Shown: positions 25,120 through 34,263 of the stretch, piece by piece | Position numbering within the stretch: position 1 is the stretch's first letter | Layout: each line of letters starts with the position of its first letter | Assembly (NCBI GenBank): GCA_963822255.1 | Contig: CAWGGV010000009.1 | Span: 372,001 to 436,000 of the forward strand | DNA length: 64,000 nucleotides | Direction: 5' to 3' | Source: UBA7803 sp963822255 | GTDB taxonomy: Bacteria; Pseudomonadota; Gammaproteobacteria; Pseudomonadales; Azotimanducaceae | The notes under the pieces: generated by a model | Databases searched by the model: none | What the model saw: only the letters and a program-made list of their open reading frames with translations | What the model was told of the DNA's origin: nothing | Position numbers and translations under genes: made by a program

Positions 25120-25337
25120 TGAGCGCGCGGTACCTCGGGTTCGGAGCTCACCGTCAGGACATGGCGCGCTCCCAGCTCGGCGCCGGCTTCGACGATGCGC
25201 CGGCGCGCGTCCGCGGGCGTCCAGGAATCCGGGATGGTGAAGCCGGCCATGGAGTAGCCGGCCCGCCCGGCCGCCTCGGCCACCTGCTCGGGGGCGAACT
25301 CCGGCAGCGCACCGGCGGCGAGTGACAGCTCATGCAT
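25120..25337 (-). pseudogene. 5' fragment of a TIM-barrel epimerase, internally deleted
   Basis: A partial copy of the intact gene at 48741-49532. It starts MHELSLAAGALPEFAPEQVAE and keeps GYSMAGFTIPDSWTPADARR, then jumps in frame to RIVEAGAELGARHVLTVSSEPE, losing about 35 residues that the intact copy has between two Arg-Arg pairs. The copy ends at about 25120. Confidence 0.8.
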
Positions 25338-25505
25338 GCCGGGACTGTCCCATGTTGCAGGCGGCAGGCGGTACCGGCGTCGCAGGGCCGGCAGGCGAGC
25401 TTCGGTCGGCGTCGACTCGAGGTTCTCAGCGCTTCTGGTGTCGGACCCATAGGCGCTCCCCGGTAGAATCGGCCACCATCGCAGGACCGGTCGTCGTTCA
25501 ATCCC

Positions 25506-25790
25506 ATGAGTCTCATCAGCGCCCGCAATCTGGAGCTCAGCGTCGGCGGCCCGCATCCGTTGCTCGATCACGTCGATCTCGACGTCGACGCGCGCGAGCG
25601 GATCTGCATCGTCGGCCGCAACGGCGCCGGCAAGTCGACCTTGCTGAAGCTCCTGGCCGGCGAAATCACGCCCGACGAGGGCTCGGTGCGCATCGACTCC
25701 GGCGCGACGGTGACGCGCCTCGCACAGGAAGTGCCGCCCGTCACCGGCGGCAGCGTGTTCGACGTGGTCGCCGAGCCCTTGGGCATCGCG
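25506..25790 (+). pseudogene. Truncated copy of the uup 5' region
   Basis: Ninety-two codons that differ from Uup residues 1-92 at only about eight positions by hand count, including the Walker A GRNGAGKST. The similarity extends about 65 bp upstream (CGCTCCCCGGTAGAATCGG ... TTCAATCC). It ends abruptly after AEPLG at about 25790, where IS91-type transposase sequence begins on the other strand. Confidence 0.88.
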
Positions 25791-25797
25791 CCGCGCA

Positions 25798-26790
25798 TGG
25801 GTGAACTCGGGCGAAGACGCCGTGGTAGCGGGTGAGATTGATGCGTGGGCGCGGTACGAGGGCTGATTGCGTAGCAATCAGCTATGGTGTTCGCGAGCGA
25901 ACACCCCGCGGCAAGGCGGGCGATGAAGTCTTCCGGACTGAACAGGATGTGTGTGGTGCCGTCGCGGTACGGGTTCTTCAGTTCGTAAACCACTTGTCCG
26001 GCGGCATTGGTTAATAGCCGCTCGAGGCAGAGCGCAGGACGGGTGATGGCCTCCCTGAAGCAGGGAGGGGCGGCACAGCCGCTCGAGCCGGTCGCGCTGG
26101 TGGGCCTGGCAGGCGACGGCGCAGATCAGGGAGAAGCCGTTCTGATTGGCGGTGAACGGCTTGGGTGTCGAGTCGGTCCGGACCAGGGCCGGATTCTTCG
26201 GTGTGAGGGTTCTGCCGCCAGCACCTTGGCCGGCCGCAATGCGGTAGCGGATCGAGGCGGCGTTCAGCTGGTCCAGCGTGTCAGCGGGTTCCAGATCGAG
26301 CCAGGGTTGTTCGGGGTCTTCGATCAGGAGTCCTCGCGGGTGAGCCTGCGGACGATGCGCCGGACGAGCCGGTTGAGCAGGCGCTCGAGGCCTTGCCTGT
26401 TGGGTGCGCCAGCTCGATGGAACCGGGGACCGTTCTGTTCCACGGTGTAGACCCCAGTCCAGAATCAGCATATGAAGATGGATGTTCAAGTTCAGGGCGC
26501 TACCGAAGCGCTGGATCAGCGTGACGACACCGGTGCGCGCACCGCTGCCGGCCGTGAGGCCTGCCCGGCGGGCAAGGTCGGTCTGGATGGCGCGGACGAT
26601 GACTGCAAGACAGCGGCCGAGCGCAGCGGACTTGCTGGCGAAGAGCACGCGCAGGGGCCAGGGGAAGCTGAGCACCCATTGACGGACGGGCACTTCGGGA
26701 AACACGTGATCGACCCATTGTTCATTCTCGATGTTCTCGGGGTCGAACCGTTGCCGGGCCTCTCGACTGTCAGATGCCCTGACTCATCGC
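25798..26790 (-). mobile_element. IS91-family transposase remnant (frameshifted)
   Basis: Minus-strand sequence in shifting frames gives the IS91 rolling-circle transposase order: FDPENIENEQWVDHVFPEVP, VRQWVLSFPWPLRVLFA, NLNIHLHMLILD, a middle block (EDPEQPWLDLEPADTLDQLNAAS), CQAHQRDRLERLCR, VVYELKNPYRDGTTHILFSPEDFIARLAA and finally NLTRYHGVFA. The zinc-ribbon C-terminus is missing. At least three frameshifts make it inactive. Its end abuts the truncated uup copy. Confidence 0.85.
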
Positions 26791-26862
26791 ATGCTCCGAA
26801 GTCTCGGCGCCCGGTACCTGCCAGTTGATTTCAATCATTCGAACCGCCACCACCTGCGTGAC

Positions 26863-27726
26863 TCACCGCAGAATCAGACCCGCAGGGACGGCCAGCAACG
26901 GGCAGGGTGCGCGCCGCAACACCTGCTCGGTGGTGCTGCCGAGCAGGACGTCACGCACACCGTCGCGTCCCGCGGTAGCCATGACGAGCAGATCGGTCGG
27001 CCGATCTTCGGCGGCCGCCAGGATCGCCTCGACGACATCGCCTTGGCCACGTTCCGACTGCCACATCCACCCGCTTCCCGCGACGGGTTTCGCCGGCTGC
27101 GGGACCGCCTCGCCCACGTGCAGCTCGGTGATGACCACATCGCCGTCACCCAGAATCTCCGCCGCACGCCGAGCCAGCGCCGCCGCTGCGTCCGGCGCCG
27201 GGCTCCGGTCGACGGGCAGCAGAACGCGGTGGAGATTGATCCGGCCGTCATCCGGCGACACCAGATCGCGCGCCGCAGCGGCCGGCACGAACAGCGACAG
27301 GGTGGGCGATCGCCTGGAGATGCCTTCCGCGATCGAAGGGTTGATCCACTGCGACCGCCCGTCACGTCCCTCGGTGGCCAGCACGATCAGGTCCGCGGGC
27401 TCCAGCTCTACGTAGTCACTCACCGCCGCCGCGGGGCGGCGGCTTCGCAGCCACACCTTTTCGACACTCACTCCGAGCCGTTCGAAGACCTCCGACTTCA
27501 GACTGCCGGCTCGCAACAGACCCCATCGTTCCAGCAGTCGACGCACTGCGGGGAAACGGGTCCACTTGACGTTCGCGTCCTCCTCGGCGCCCCCGACGTG
27601 GAGAATCGTCAAAGCGCACCGTCCCACGAGAGCCAGCCCCAGGGCGTGGGCGAACGCCCGCTCGCTCGCTGCGGAGAAGTCCGTAGGGTGGAGAATGGAT
27701 TCGACGAAACCCGCTTTGGCGGCCAT
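26863..27726 (-). CDS. Universal stress protein with two UspA domains
   Basis: A 287-residue protein from ATG 27726 (MAAKAGFVESILHPTDFSAASERAF). Domain 1 has ILHPTDFS and a C-terminal block ADLIVLATEGRDGRSQW. Domain 2 has RVLLPVDRSPA and TDLLVMATAGRDGVRDVLLGSTTEQVLRRAPCPLLAVP, with the ATP-binding Gly-2x-Gly-9x-Gly-Ser/Thr pattern (GRDGVRDVLLGSTT). Tandem USPs bind ATP and act in stress survival. It stands alone between decayed sequences; the gene itself looks intact. Confidence 0.92.
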   Translation of the reverse strand: MAAKAGFVESILHPTDFSAASERAFAHALGLALVGRCALTILHVGGAEEDANVKWTRFPAVRRLLERWGLLRAGSLKSEVFERLGVSVEKVWLRSRRPAAAVSDYVELEPADLIVLATEGRDGRSQWINPSIAEGISRRSPTLSLFVPAAAARDLVSPDDGRINLHRVLLPVDRSPAPDAAAALARRAAEILGDGDVVITELHVGEAVPQPAKPVAGSGWMWQSERGQGDVVEAILAAAEDRPTDLLVMATAGRDGVRDVLLGSTTEQVLRRAPCPLLAVPAGLILR

Positions 27727-27859
27727 GGTTGGCGACCTCGACAACCGAACCCGGGTTCGAGACCGTAGCCGCCCGCTATCGGTGATTCCTGCCATTTGCT
27801 GCCAGGACGAGCTGCAGCGCGATGCTCCAGGCGACGCTCAACGTGCGGGTGTCGGCCCC

Positions 27860-28020
27860 CCACGTTGTTCAACGACCGAATCGATCCTGGATTCCCCGCC
27901 CTTGCCATAGCCGGCGCTCACGGAGCCCCAGAAGCGCCCCTCGAACAGCCGCACCAGATGCGCCTGCAGCGCGTACAACGGCTCCTCCGGTCACCAGCAG
28001 GGTACAGACCAACAGGCCGG
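27860..28020 (-). pseudogene. Possible fragment of an outer-membrane 'phenol MetA'-type beta-barrel protein
   Basis: Between the stress gene and the AsmA gene the minus strand reads LYALQAHLVRLFEGRFWGSVSAGYGKGGESRIDSVVEQRGGPTP. This resembles strands of that barrel family from memory. No start or full strand set is present. The remaining part of the 333-bp gap holds nothing I recognise. Confidence 0.3.
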
Positions 28021-28059
28021 CGGTGCCGCGAGATCGTCGGCGGAGTCTCGACGAGGCGA

Positions 28060-31000
28060 TCACGGCGTGCTCCACTGCGCGATGAACGCGTCGCAAGGGT
28101 TGCGCCCGCCGCGGATGCGCGCCCACCAGCCCCTGGCCACGTTCGACAGCCCGAACGTCGCCATCGCGGCCGTTTGCGCAAGCGAGGCGCTGGTGGGATC
28201 GACCTGCAGTCGAGGCTTCGTGAACTTCCCACCGATCTTGAAGTAAGGGTTGAGGACGCTGCCCGGAGCGATGCCCATTCCCCGGCGCGGCTGCGTCACC
28301 AGCGACAGGTCGAGCGTCTCCGTCGACAGGTCGAGCTGCCCCAGAACGAACATGTTCAACGCCGCCGAGCGAATGACCAGGCCGGGAACCAGATCGACGA
28401 CACCGCCGTCGATGCGGGTATTGAGCACCGCACATTCGAGGTCGGTGAAGCGGCTGGTCCTTGCAAACGGATTGAGGGTCCTGAACGCGGTATCGAAGAA
28501 GTCGCCTCCCAACGCCTCGAACCTCCGGTTGTCGATCTTGCCCGTACCGCTCGTGACCAGAACCGATCCGGACATTGCCGCCATGAGCTGCGCCTGGCTG
28601 CCGCCCCGGCTGCTCAGGTGCGCCTCGATGTCGTAGCGAGGCACGGTCTCCGGTGGCTGCTCGACGGACGTCAGGAGCGCGATATCCAGACCCGAGCCAC
28701 GGAGCGCGAACGACAACGCCGCACCCTCATCGAGGGCCCGCACCGTTCCGCTGGCGGCGAAGGTTCCGGAGCGGTCCTGGAACTCCAGGCGTTCGAGTGC
28801 CAGCTCGCCCTGCTGAAGGCGGGCCACGAGGATGACGTTGCGACGGGTGTCCCCGAGCCCGGACAACGTATCGACGGCGAGCTCGACGCCGCCCTGGATG
28901 TCGCGCAGACGCTCGAACGGCAGCGGCGCCGTCGAGAACCACTTGTCCGCCGGAGGCGGCGAGCCCGCCAGCGATTCCTCGATGTGCGCAGGCAGGCGGA
29001 TCTGTCCAGCCGACGCTTTGAGCGTCACCATCGGCACGTCACCGGACCAATCCAGGCGGCCGCTGCCCGACGCGTCGCTGTCCCCCAGCACCGCGTGGAA
29101 ATGACGCAGCTCCAGATCGTGACGCGTCGACGAAAGCCTCGCATCCAGCTGGAAAGGTGTCGGGAGCGCGAGCTCCCTGAACGAGCCGAGCTCAGCAAGG
29201 GTAGGACCGCTCGCCACGATGCTGAGGTCGACGACCGCCCGCTCGCTCAGGCTGATGCCGCCGTTCGCGCGCACGCGCGCTTCCCCGACGGCCAGGTCCA
29301 CCGCATCGAGCAGCCAGATACCCGGGTCGACCATGGCGACTCTGCCGACCACGCGAAACGGCCTGTTCGGGGGCTGATAGTCGTCGACGGAGGGAAAGAC
29401 GGCGGCGAGGTCGTCGCCCTCCGTGCTCACCGCCAGGTCGGTCCCGACAGGCCCTTGCACGAATGGCACACGTCCATCCAGCCGTACCAGGCTGCCCGCC
29501 GTGCGCAGCTGCAGATCGTCCAGATCGACATGCCGGCTCGCGAGGCGCAGGCCGGTCTCGAGCTGAAAGGGCCGATCGCCGAGCCGGAGCGGCAGCTCGC
29601 GCCCGAGGCATCGGCTCAAGCTGCCGCCTTCCGCGTGAACGGCGACGTCGACCTGTGCCGGCTCGTGCAGCTTGCCGAGCACGCCCTGCGCCTGAACCGT
29701 GCAGTCCTCGGCGTCGACGCGCGACGGGTTCAGTCGCCACGTGCCCTGTCGTCGCGCGAGGCTCACGGCACCGCGTATTCCGTGATCCGGAAGACCGTCC
29801 ACTCCGAACAGCGCACCGGTCGACCGCAGGGCCGGCAGCCGAATCGTCAGGTCGGCACGCAGGTCGTGGACGCCCCTCCTGGACAACGTGGCGTCACCTG
29901 CCAGTTGAATCGGTGCGGTGTCGACCTCGAGGTCACTGACGGTGATCTCGGTTGCATGAACGGCAACGTTGGCTGCGGCCGCGTACCGGCCGGAGATTTC
30001 ATCGCCGAGCCCCAGCAGGCGGCAGAGCTCACCCAAACGCTCACCGGATGCCCGCAGCGACACCTCGGAGCCCGTGAGCTCGAGGCCCTCTCCGAGCGTC
30101 CCCGCCGCGGTCAACCGGTGTTGCGCCACGTCGAGCATCGCGGTGAACGATCTTTCCGGAAGCCGTACCTCCGCGTCGAGCCGGTAGGACGCCGCCGGGA
30201 GATCGTGCGTGCCGAGCGCCTGCTCGAACCGGCTCAGATCGCTGCCACTCAGCGTGAGCTTCACCGTCCCGGCGTCGAGTTGCGGAGATCCCGTCAGCAT
30301 CGCCTCGAGCTCGAGTCGTGCGTCGGCGAAGGTCGCCGCGACATCGTTCAACCGCAGCCGCGAGCCGCTTCGCGACCCGTGCCCGCGAACCTCGAATGGG
30401 CCCGCGAGCCCGACCTGGAGCGAGGCCGCGTCCGCACCCGAGAGCGTGAACTCGCCGCGAACGTCGTCCAGCGAGCGAAGGTCGCCGATGGTTCCCGCCG
30501 CGGCGAATGTGACGTCGGCCGCCTGACCATGGACGGTCACGGCAGCACCCTGCGGATCGGGTCGCACCGTGGCGCCGAGCTCCACATTGGCCTCGGGAAC
30601 TGCCCGGATGCCGATGAGTCCGGCGAGAGCCGACGCGGGCAGTCGGGGGACCGTCAGGTCGAGCTCGACGTCGCCCAGCGTTGCCAGATCACCGATCTCA
30701 CCCACGATGGCCACACGCGCCGCACCGACGGCGACGCTCACGTCGAGGGCCACGTTCCTGCCGCGGAGCAGCGCCTCGAGCGTGCCGGCCCTGCCCGTGA
30801 TCCCCCACGACTGCCGGTCGAACACGCCGTGGCCCGTCAGCGTCAGCATGCCGTCCGTCCCGGCCCGCGCGGCGAGCTCGCCAATCTCGAGCTGCCGCTC
30901 GGCCCGCCCGGGCATCCGCACCAGCACTCGGGTGTCCGTGACTTTCGCTTCACGCACGTTCAGCTGCAACGCGTCGCCGCCGGACCCCGCCCGATCCCTC

Positions 31001-31380
31001 GAACCCCAGCTCGTGGCGCCCGAGTCCGTCTCCTCGAGATGCAGCGCGGCCCCCGCGATCTCGAGCATCAGCAGATCGAGCCGGCCGTGCAGCAGCGCCG
31101 GCAGGTCGACCCGAAACCGCACCTGCTCGGCCGCGAACAGGTCTGCGCCGGTCCAGCCGGGATGGCGGAGACGAACGTCGCCGAGGACGACCTCGGGCTG
31201 CAACGCCGGGGTCAGCGAAAGCGGCCCGGCGACGGTCAGCTCGAGGCCCGCGTAACGCTCGAGGAGGTAGCGGGCGGCCGGCTTCAGCGCCCCCGTGTGG
31301 GCGAGCACAAGCCATCCCCCAACGACCACTGCCGTCAATACGAGGGTCAGCCCCAACAGCCAGGCTGCCGCGGACCGCAC
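28060..31380 (-). CDS. AsmA-family inner-membrane-anchored protein
   Basis: A 1,106-residue protein with an N-terminal membrane anchor (AAWLLGLTLVLTAVVVGGWLVLA, residues about 4-26), then GALKPAARYLLERYAGLELTVAGPL, the usual AsmA beginning. There follow hundreds of residues of repeating amphipathic beta-strands, the bridge-like groove typical of AsmA/TamB/YhdP proteins. The AsmA C-terminal signature LNPYFKIGGKFTKPRLQVDP and a final WWARIRGGRNPC complete it. The family is thought to carry phospholipids between inner and outer membranes. It is much longer than E. coli AsmA (617 residues) and closer to YhdP/YicH-like members. No break in the frame. Confidence 0.93.
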   Translation of the reverse strand: MRSAAAWLLGLTLVLTAVVVGGWLVLAHTGALKPAARYLLERYAGLELTVAGPLSLTPALQPEVVLGDVRLRHPGWTGADLFAAEQVRFRVDLPALLHGRLDLLMLEIAGAALHLEETDSGATSWGSRDRAGSGGDALQLNVREAKVTDTRVLVRMPGRAERQLEIGELAARAGTDGMLTLTGHGVFDRQSWGITGRAGTLEALLRGRNVALDVSVAVGAARVAIVGEIGDLATLGDVELDLTVPRLPASALAGLIGIRAVPEANVELGATVRPDPQGAAVTVHGQAADVTFAAAGTIGDLRSLDDVRGEFTLSGADAASLQVGLAGPFEVRGHGSRSGSRLRLNDVAATFADARLELEAMLTGSPQLDAGTVKLTLSGSDLSRFEQALGTHDLPAASYRLDAEVRLPERSFTAMLDVAQHRLTAAGTLGEGLELTGSEVSLRASGERLGELCRLLGLGDEISGRYAAAANVAVHATEITVSDLEVDTAPIQLAGDATLSRRGVHDLRADLTIRLPALRSTGALFGVDGLPDHGIRGAVSLARRQGTWRLNPSRVDAEDCTVQAQGVLGKLHEPAQVDVAVHAEGGSLSRCLGRELPLRLGDRPFQLETGLRLASRHVDLDDLQLRTAGSLVRLDGRVPFVQGPVGTDLAVSTEGDDLAAVFPSVDDYQPPNRPFRVVGRVAMVDPGIWLLDAVDLAVGEARVRANGGISLSERAVVDLSIVASGPTLAELGSFRELALPTPFQLDARLSSTRHDLELRHFHAVLGDSDASGSGRLDWSGDVPMVTLKASAGQIRLPAHIEESLAGSPPPADKWFSTAPLPFERLRDIQGGVELAVDTLSGLGDTRRNVILVARLQQGELALERLEFQDRSGTFAASGTVRALDEGAALSFALRGSGLDIALLTSVEQPPETVPRYDIEAHLSSRGGSQAQLMAAMSGSVLVTSGTGKIDNRRFEALGGDFFDTAFRTLNPFARTSRFTDLECAVLNTRIDGGVVDLVPGLVIRSAALNMFVLGQLDLSTETLDLSLVTQPRRGMGIAPGSVLNPYFKIGGKFTKPRLQVDPTSASLAQTAAMATFGLSNVARGWWARIRGGRNPCDAFIAQWSTP

Positions 31381-31455
31381 GGACCCTACCCACAGCCAGG
31401 CTGATGGGGTTCGCCGGTCAATCTGCAGCCCCTCCGGCCAGCCTCGGCAGGTCCA

Positions 31456-32039
31456 TCACCCGGGTGTCCAGCGCCTGGAGTACCGCGGGATCCTGCCCCA
31501 GCCTCCTGCGGCTGCAATCGCCCGAAACTGGGCGAGCGCTGCCTTGACATACCGATAGAGCGGACCGCGGCGAAGGTGCTGATTCTCGAAGTCGGCCAGC
31601 GATCCGGCCGCCATCGCCTGGTTGAAGGTCGCCGCCGGGTCCTCGTCCTCGGCAAGCTGTGCTGCAAAATTCCAGGTGCTGGACAGCGACGTCGGATCGA
31701 CTTTGCCGAAGCGCCGGTGGTAGGCAAACCGCACCAGGCTCTCGCTGTACAGCAACTCGAGCTCGTCACGGGGAAACCTCGCCGGGAGCGCGTTCTGCCC
31801 GCTGGCGCAGCGATCGCAGCGCGCTCACGTTGTAGTCATCGGGATCGAGCCCGTCTCAGCAGCGGCCCGGCGAGAGTCGGCACGCCCTGAAGGTTCAGCG
31901 TTCCGGTGGTGTGGAGCTCGTCGAAGTGCCGTTCGATGGCTTCACTGGCGCCGCGCGCCAGACGCTCACTGGCGCTGGCGCCGAACGCCAGCGACACGTG
32001 AAGAACTAGAAGCCAGCCCCACCGGGCTCTGGAGCTCAT
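31456..32039 (-). pseudogene. L,D-transpeptidase (YcbB-like) remnant without its catalytic domain
   Basis: ATG 32039 starts a signal-peptide-like MSSRARWGWLLVLHVSLAFGASASE, followed by IERHFDELHTTGTLNLQG. After a frameshift near 31850 the scaffold domain continues: LDPDDYNVSALRSLRQRAE, LLYSESLVRFAYHRRFGKVDP, WNFAAQLAEDEDP and LAQFRAIAAAGGWGRIP, to a stop at 31456. The peptidoglycan-binding and YkuD catalytic domain (with its HxGxxxxxxSxGCxR motif) are absent. The ATG overlaps the stop of the small gene upstream (ATGA). Confidence 0.8.
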
Positions 32040-32328
32040 CTGTTTCCCTTCGAGTCGCTCTGCTCGTATTCCAAAGCCTTACGCGTGATGTCGTCGTACA
32101 ACTGCACGACTTTGGTCACCAGGGACGGAATCTGCGGATTGCGGCCGGCGAGACGCAATACGTCGCCGGCGTCATCCTGCACCGTCCGCAGGAATCGCAT
32201 ATCCACGTCGTCGAGCAGGCCGGCGCTCTCCACTTTGCGCTGGATTTCCAGCAGACGGGGCAACCGGTGCTTGTTCAGGCGGTCGAGCAGGGTCTGGATG
32301 GTGCCGCATCTTCCGTTCGATCGTTCAT
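32036..32328 (-). pseudogene. Small conserved hypothetical protein with an N-terminal frameshift
   Basis: The conserved-looking body TIQTLLDRLNKHRLPRLLEIQRKVE ... LVTKVVQLYDDITRKALEYEQSDSKGNR (about 90 residues, all helical) has no start codon in its own frame. A natural ATG lies 20-30 bp before it in another frame (32328, MNDRTEDA). One indel around GCGGCACCAT would join them. It precedes the L,D-transpeptidase relic with an ATGA overlap. Function is unknown. Confidence 0.55.
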
Positions 32329-32412
32329 GTTCGGTGTCTTCGCATATCCACTGTCGCCTCAGGCTATGCGACTCGGCGGACGGTGACCTGCCCTTTGATG
32401 CCAAACGAGCGC

Positions 32413-32943
32413 TCAGTACGCGTACGACAGCCAGCTCGCCACCCGGATGTACGCCTGGCCGAGCAGCCGCAGCAGCGCGTGCCCTTCGCTGTAGGCGATC
32501 ACCGACGCCTGGCAACTGCACCTGGCTCTCGAGCACCGGATCCTGCGCAACGTCGAAGCTGATGATCACTGGAAAGCGCTGGGCCTGGCGCAGCCAGTCC
32601 CGGTCGTTCTTGATGGTCGGCAGGTTCCCCGGTGCCTGCTGCCGGCCGGAGCTCACCCCGAGTCCGATACTGCGAATGTGGCCCCGGAACACGCGGCCAG
32701 GCACGACGTCGAACAGTATCTCCACCGGCGAATCGATCCCGATGTTGCCGAGATTGTTATCGGTGAACTCGGCGCTGATCCAGACGTCCTGAACCGCCAC
32801 CAGAGTCAACACCGGGCTGCCGGTGCCGGCAAACTGACCGACCTCCGCACGCAGATCGGTGATCACGCCAGCGGTCGATGCCGTCACCAGCGTGTGCGCG
32901 AGGTCCAACTCGGCCTTGTCTACCGCCGTCAGGGCGCACGGTG
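32413..32943 (-). pseudogene. HlyD-family membrane fusion protein, C-terminal half
   Basis: The frame reads ALTAVDKAELDLAHTLVTASTAGVITDLRAEVGQ, VLTLVAVQDVWISAEFTDNNLGNI, VEILFDVVPGRVFRGHIRSIG and FPVIISFD, the lipoyl/beta-barrel part of HlyD/EmrA-type periplasmic adaptors. Near 32520 the frame shifts and the family end continues as QASVIAYSEGHALLRLLGQAYIRVASWLSYAY. The N-terminal membrane anchor and the partner transporter are lost. The broken 5' end joins IS91 sequence at 32944. Confidence 0.82.
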
Positions 32944-33312
32944 CTGGCCAGGTCGTCTATCAACTCAAGAGCCCATTCCGCGCGCCGAGCTCGCCCATGC
33001 GCCGAGCGATCGTGCCAACTCCAGCAGGCGTGCGGCAGCGACGAAAATCCAAACTCTCACCCCCTGCCCTGGCGACCCGCCAGCACTCCGAAGAACCTCC
33101 TGCCGATCGCTCCGATCCGCCCACCGCACCGCTGACCTGGGCCCAGCGGCTGAAGCGCGTATTCGAAATAGACATCACCCTCTGCCCGCTCTGCGGCGGG
33201 CAGCTTCGCGTGATAGCAGATATCACCGATCCGCAACTCATCCGCAAGATTCTCGATCACGTTCAGCAGCGCGCACCACCACGGCTGGCGCCAGCCGGGC
33301 CGAGCCTGCCAA
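32944..33312 (+). mobile_element. IS91-family transposase C-terminal remnant
   Basis: GQVVYQLKSPFR is followed directly by APSSPMRRAIVPTPAG, skipping about 35 residues that the minus-strand copy at 25.9 kb retains. The C-terminal part LTWAQRLKRVFEIDITLCPLCGGQLRVIADITDPQLIRKILDHV then follows, with CPLCGG. The transposase end abuts a copied piece of the BVMO-esterase gene at 33313. Confidence 0.85.
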
Positions 33313-33511
33313 GCCGAGGCGCTAACGGAAGCTGGCGTCGAGGTGACCCACCTGCCGTGCCGTGGCCAGATCCACACGTCCCTTACCTCGGTGGGCGTGA
33401 TCCTGTCGGGCGCCGGGGCGCGCGCGGAGATTGCCCGGGCGCTCGGCGGGTTCGCGAGGGCCGCGCAGAGCCAGGAGGCTGGGGCGCGGCGGGTGTGGTC
33501 GTCGGGCTGAG
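33313..33511 (+). pseudogene. Copy of the 3' end of the BVMO-esterase fusion gene
   Basis: GAGGCGCTAACGGAAGCTGG onward is nearly identical to 16288-16488, covering the esterase's catalytic His (RGQIHTS) to the stop region (SSSG against VWSSG). About 200 bp only, without start. It lies immediately after the IS91 C-terminal remnant. Confidence 0.88.
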
Positions 33512-33595
33512 TTCACCTTCAGGTCAAGTTGCTGCGGGCCCTGGAAGCCCGTGCCGTCACACCGCCCGGCACCTCACTGCAAGCGGGGGAAACAG

Positions 33596-34263
33596 ATGAA
33601 GCCACTCGAAGGCATCAAGGTGCTGGAATTCTCGACCATGGTGACCGCCGCCTTCGCGGCCATGATGATGGCCGAGCAGGGTGCCAGCGTGATCAAGGTC
33701 GAGCCGCCGGACATCGGCGATCCCATGAGACACCTCGCTACCGGCAAGGGCGGCATCTCCGCCCTGTTCGCCAACTGCAATCGTCGAAAGCAGTCGATTC
33801 GCATCAATCTGCGGGAGCCCGATGGCCAGGACCTGGCGAGACGGCTGGCGCAGCACGCCGACGTGCTCCTGCACAATTTTCGTCCCGGCGTGATGGATCG
33901 GTTGAAGCTCGGCAGCGAGCGGCTGCGTCAGAGCAATCCGCGCCTCGTGTACGTCGCCATCTCCGTATTCGGGACGCTGGGGCCGCTCAAGGGCGCGCCC
34001 GCCTACGACCCGATCATCCAGGCGCACCCGGGCTTCGCGGCTTCGCAGGGTCGGGGGCATCCAACCTTCGCGGAACCTGATGTGCGACAAAATCACGGCC
34101 TACACGGCGCTGCAAGCGGTCACTGCAGCGCTCTATATGCGCGAGCGCACCCGACAGGGTCAGCATATCGACCTGGCCATGCTCGACGCCGGGCTGTTCT
34201 TTCTGTTTCCCGACGCGTCCGAGCGCCAGCACGATGAACGGACCAAGCTTCCATCTGCGCACG
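33596..34263 (+). pseudogene. CaiB/BaiF-type CoA-transferase, frameshifted and truncated
   Basis: From ATG 33596: MKPLEGIKVLEFSTMVTAAFAAMMMAEQGASVIKVEPP, then NCNRRKQSIRINLREPDG and LHNFRPGVMDRLKLG, the family I (III) CoA-transferase fold, up to about 34065. After a frameshift it continues as CDKITAYTALQAVTAALYMRERTRQGQHIDLAMLDAGLFFL and stops matching near 34250. The second half of the protein is missing, cut off by the convergent histidine-kinase gene. The catalytic Asp of this family normally lies in the DPIIQA-to-TAY part; with the frame broken no active protein is expected. Confidence 0.85.

Noticed and set aside
28060..31404. Long plus-strand open frame opposite the AsmA gene (about 1,200 codons)
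   Set aside because: It is the antisense shadow of a GC-rich gene; its translation is Arg/Gln/His-rich with no family resemblance, while the minus frame is a full AsmA protein.
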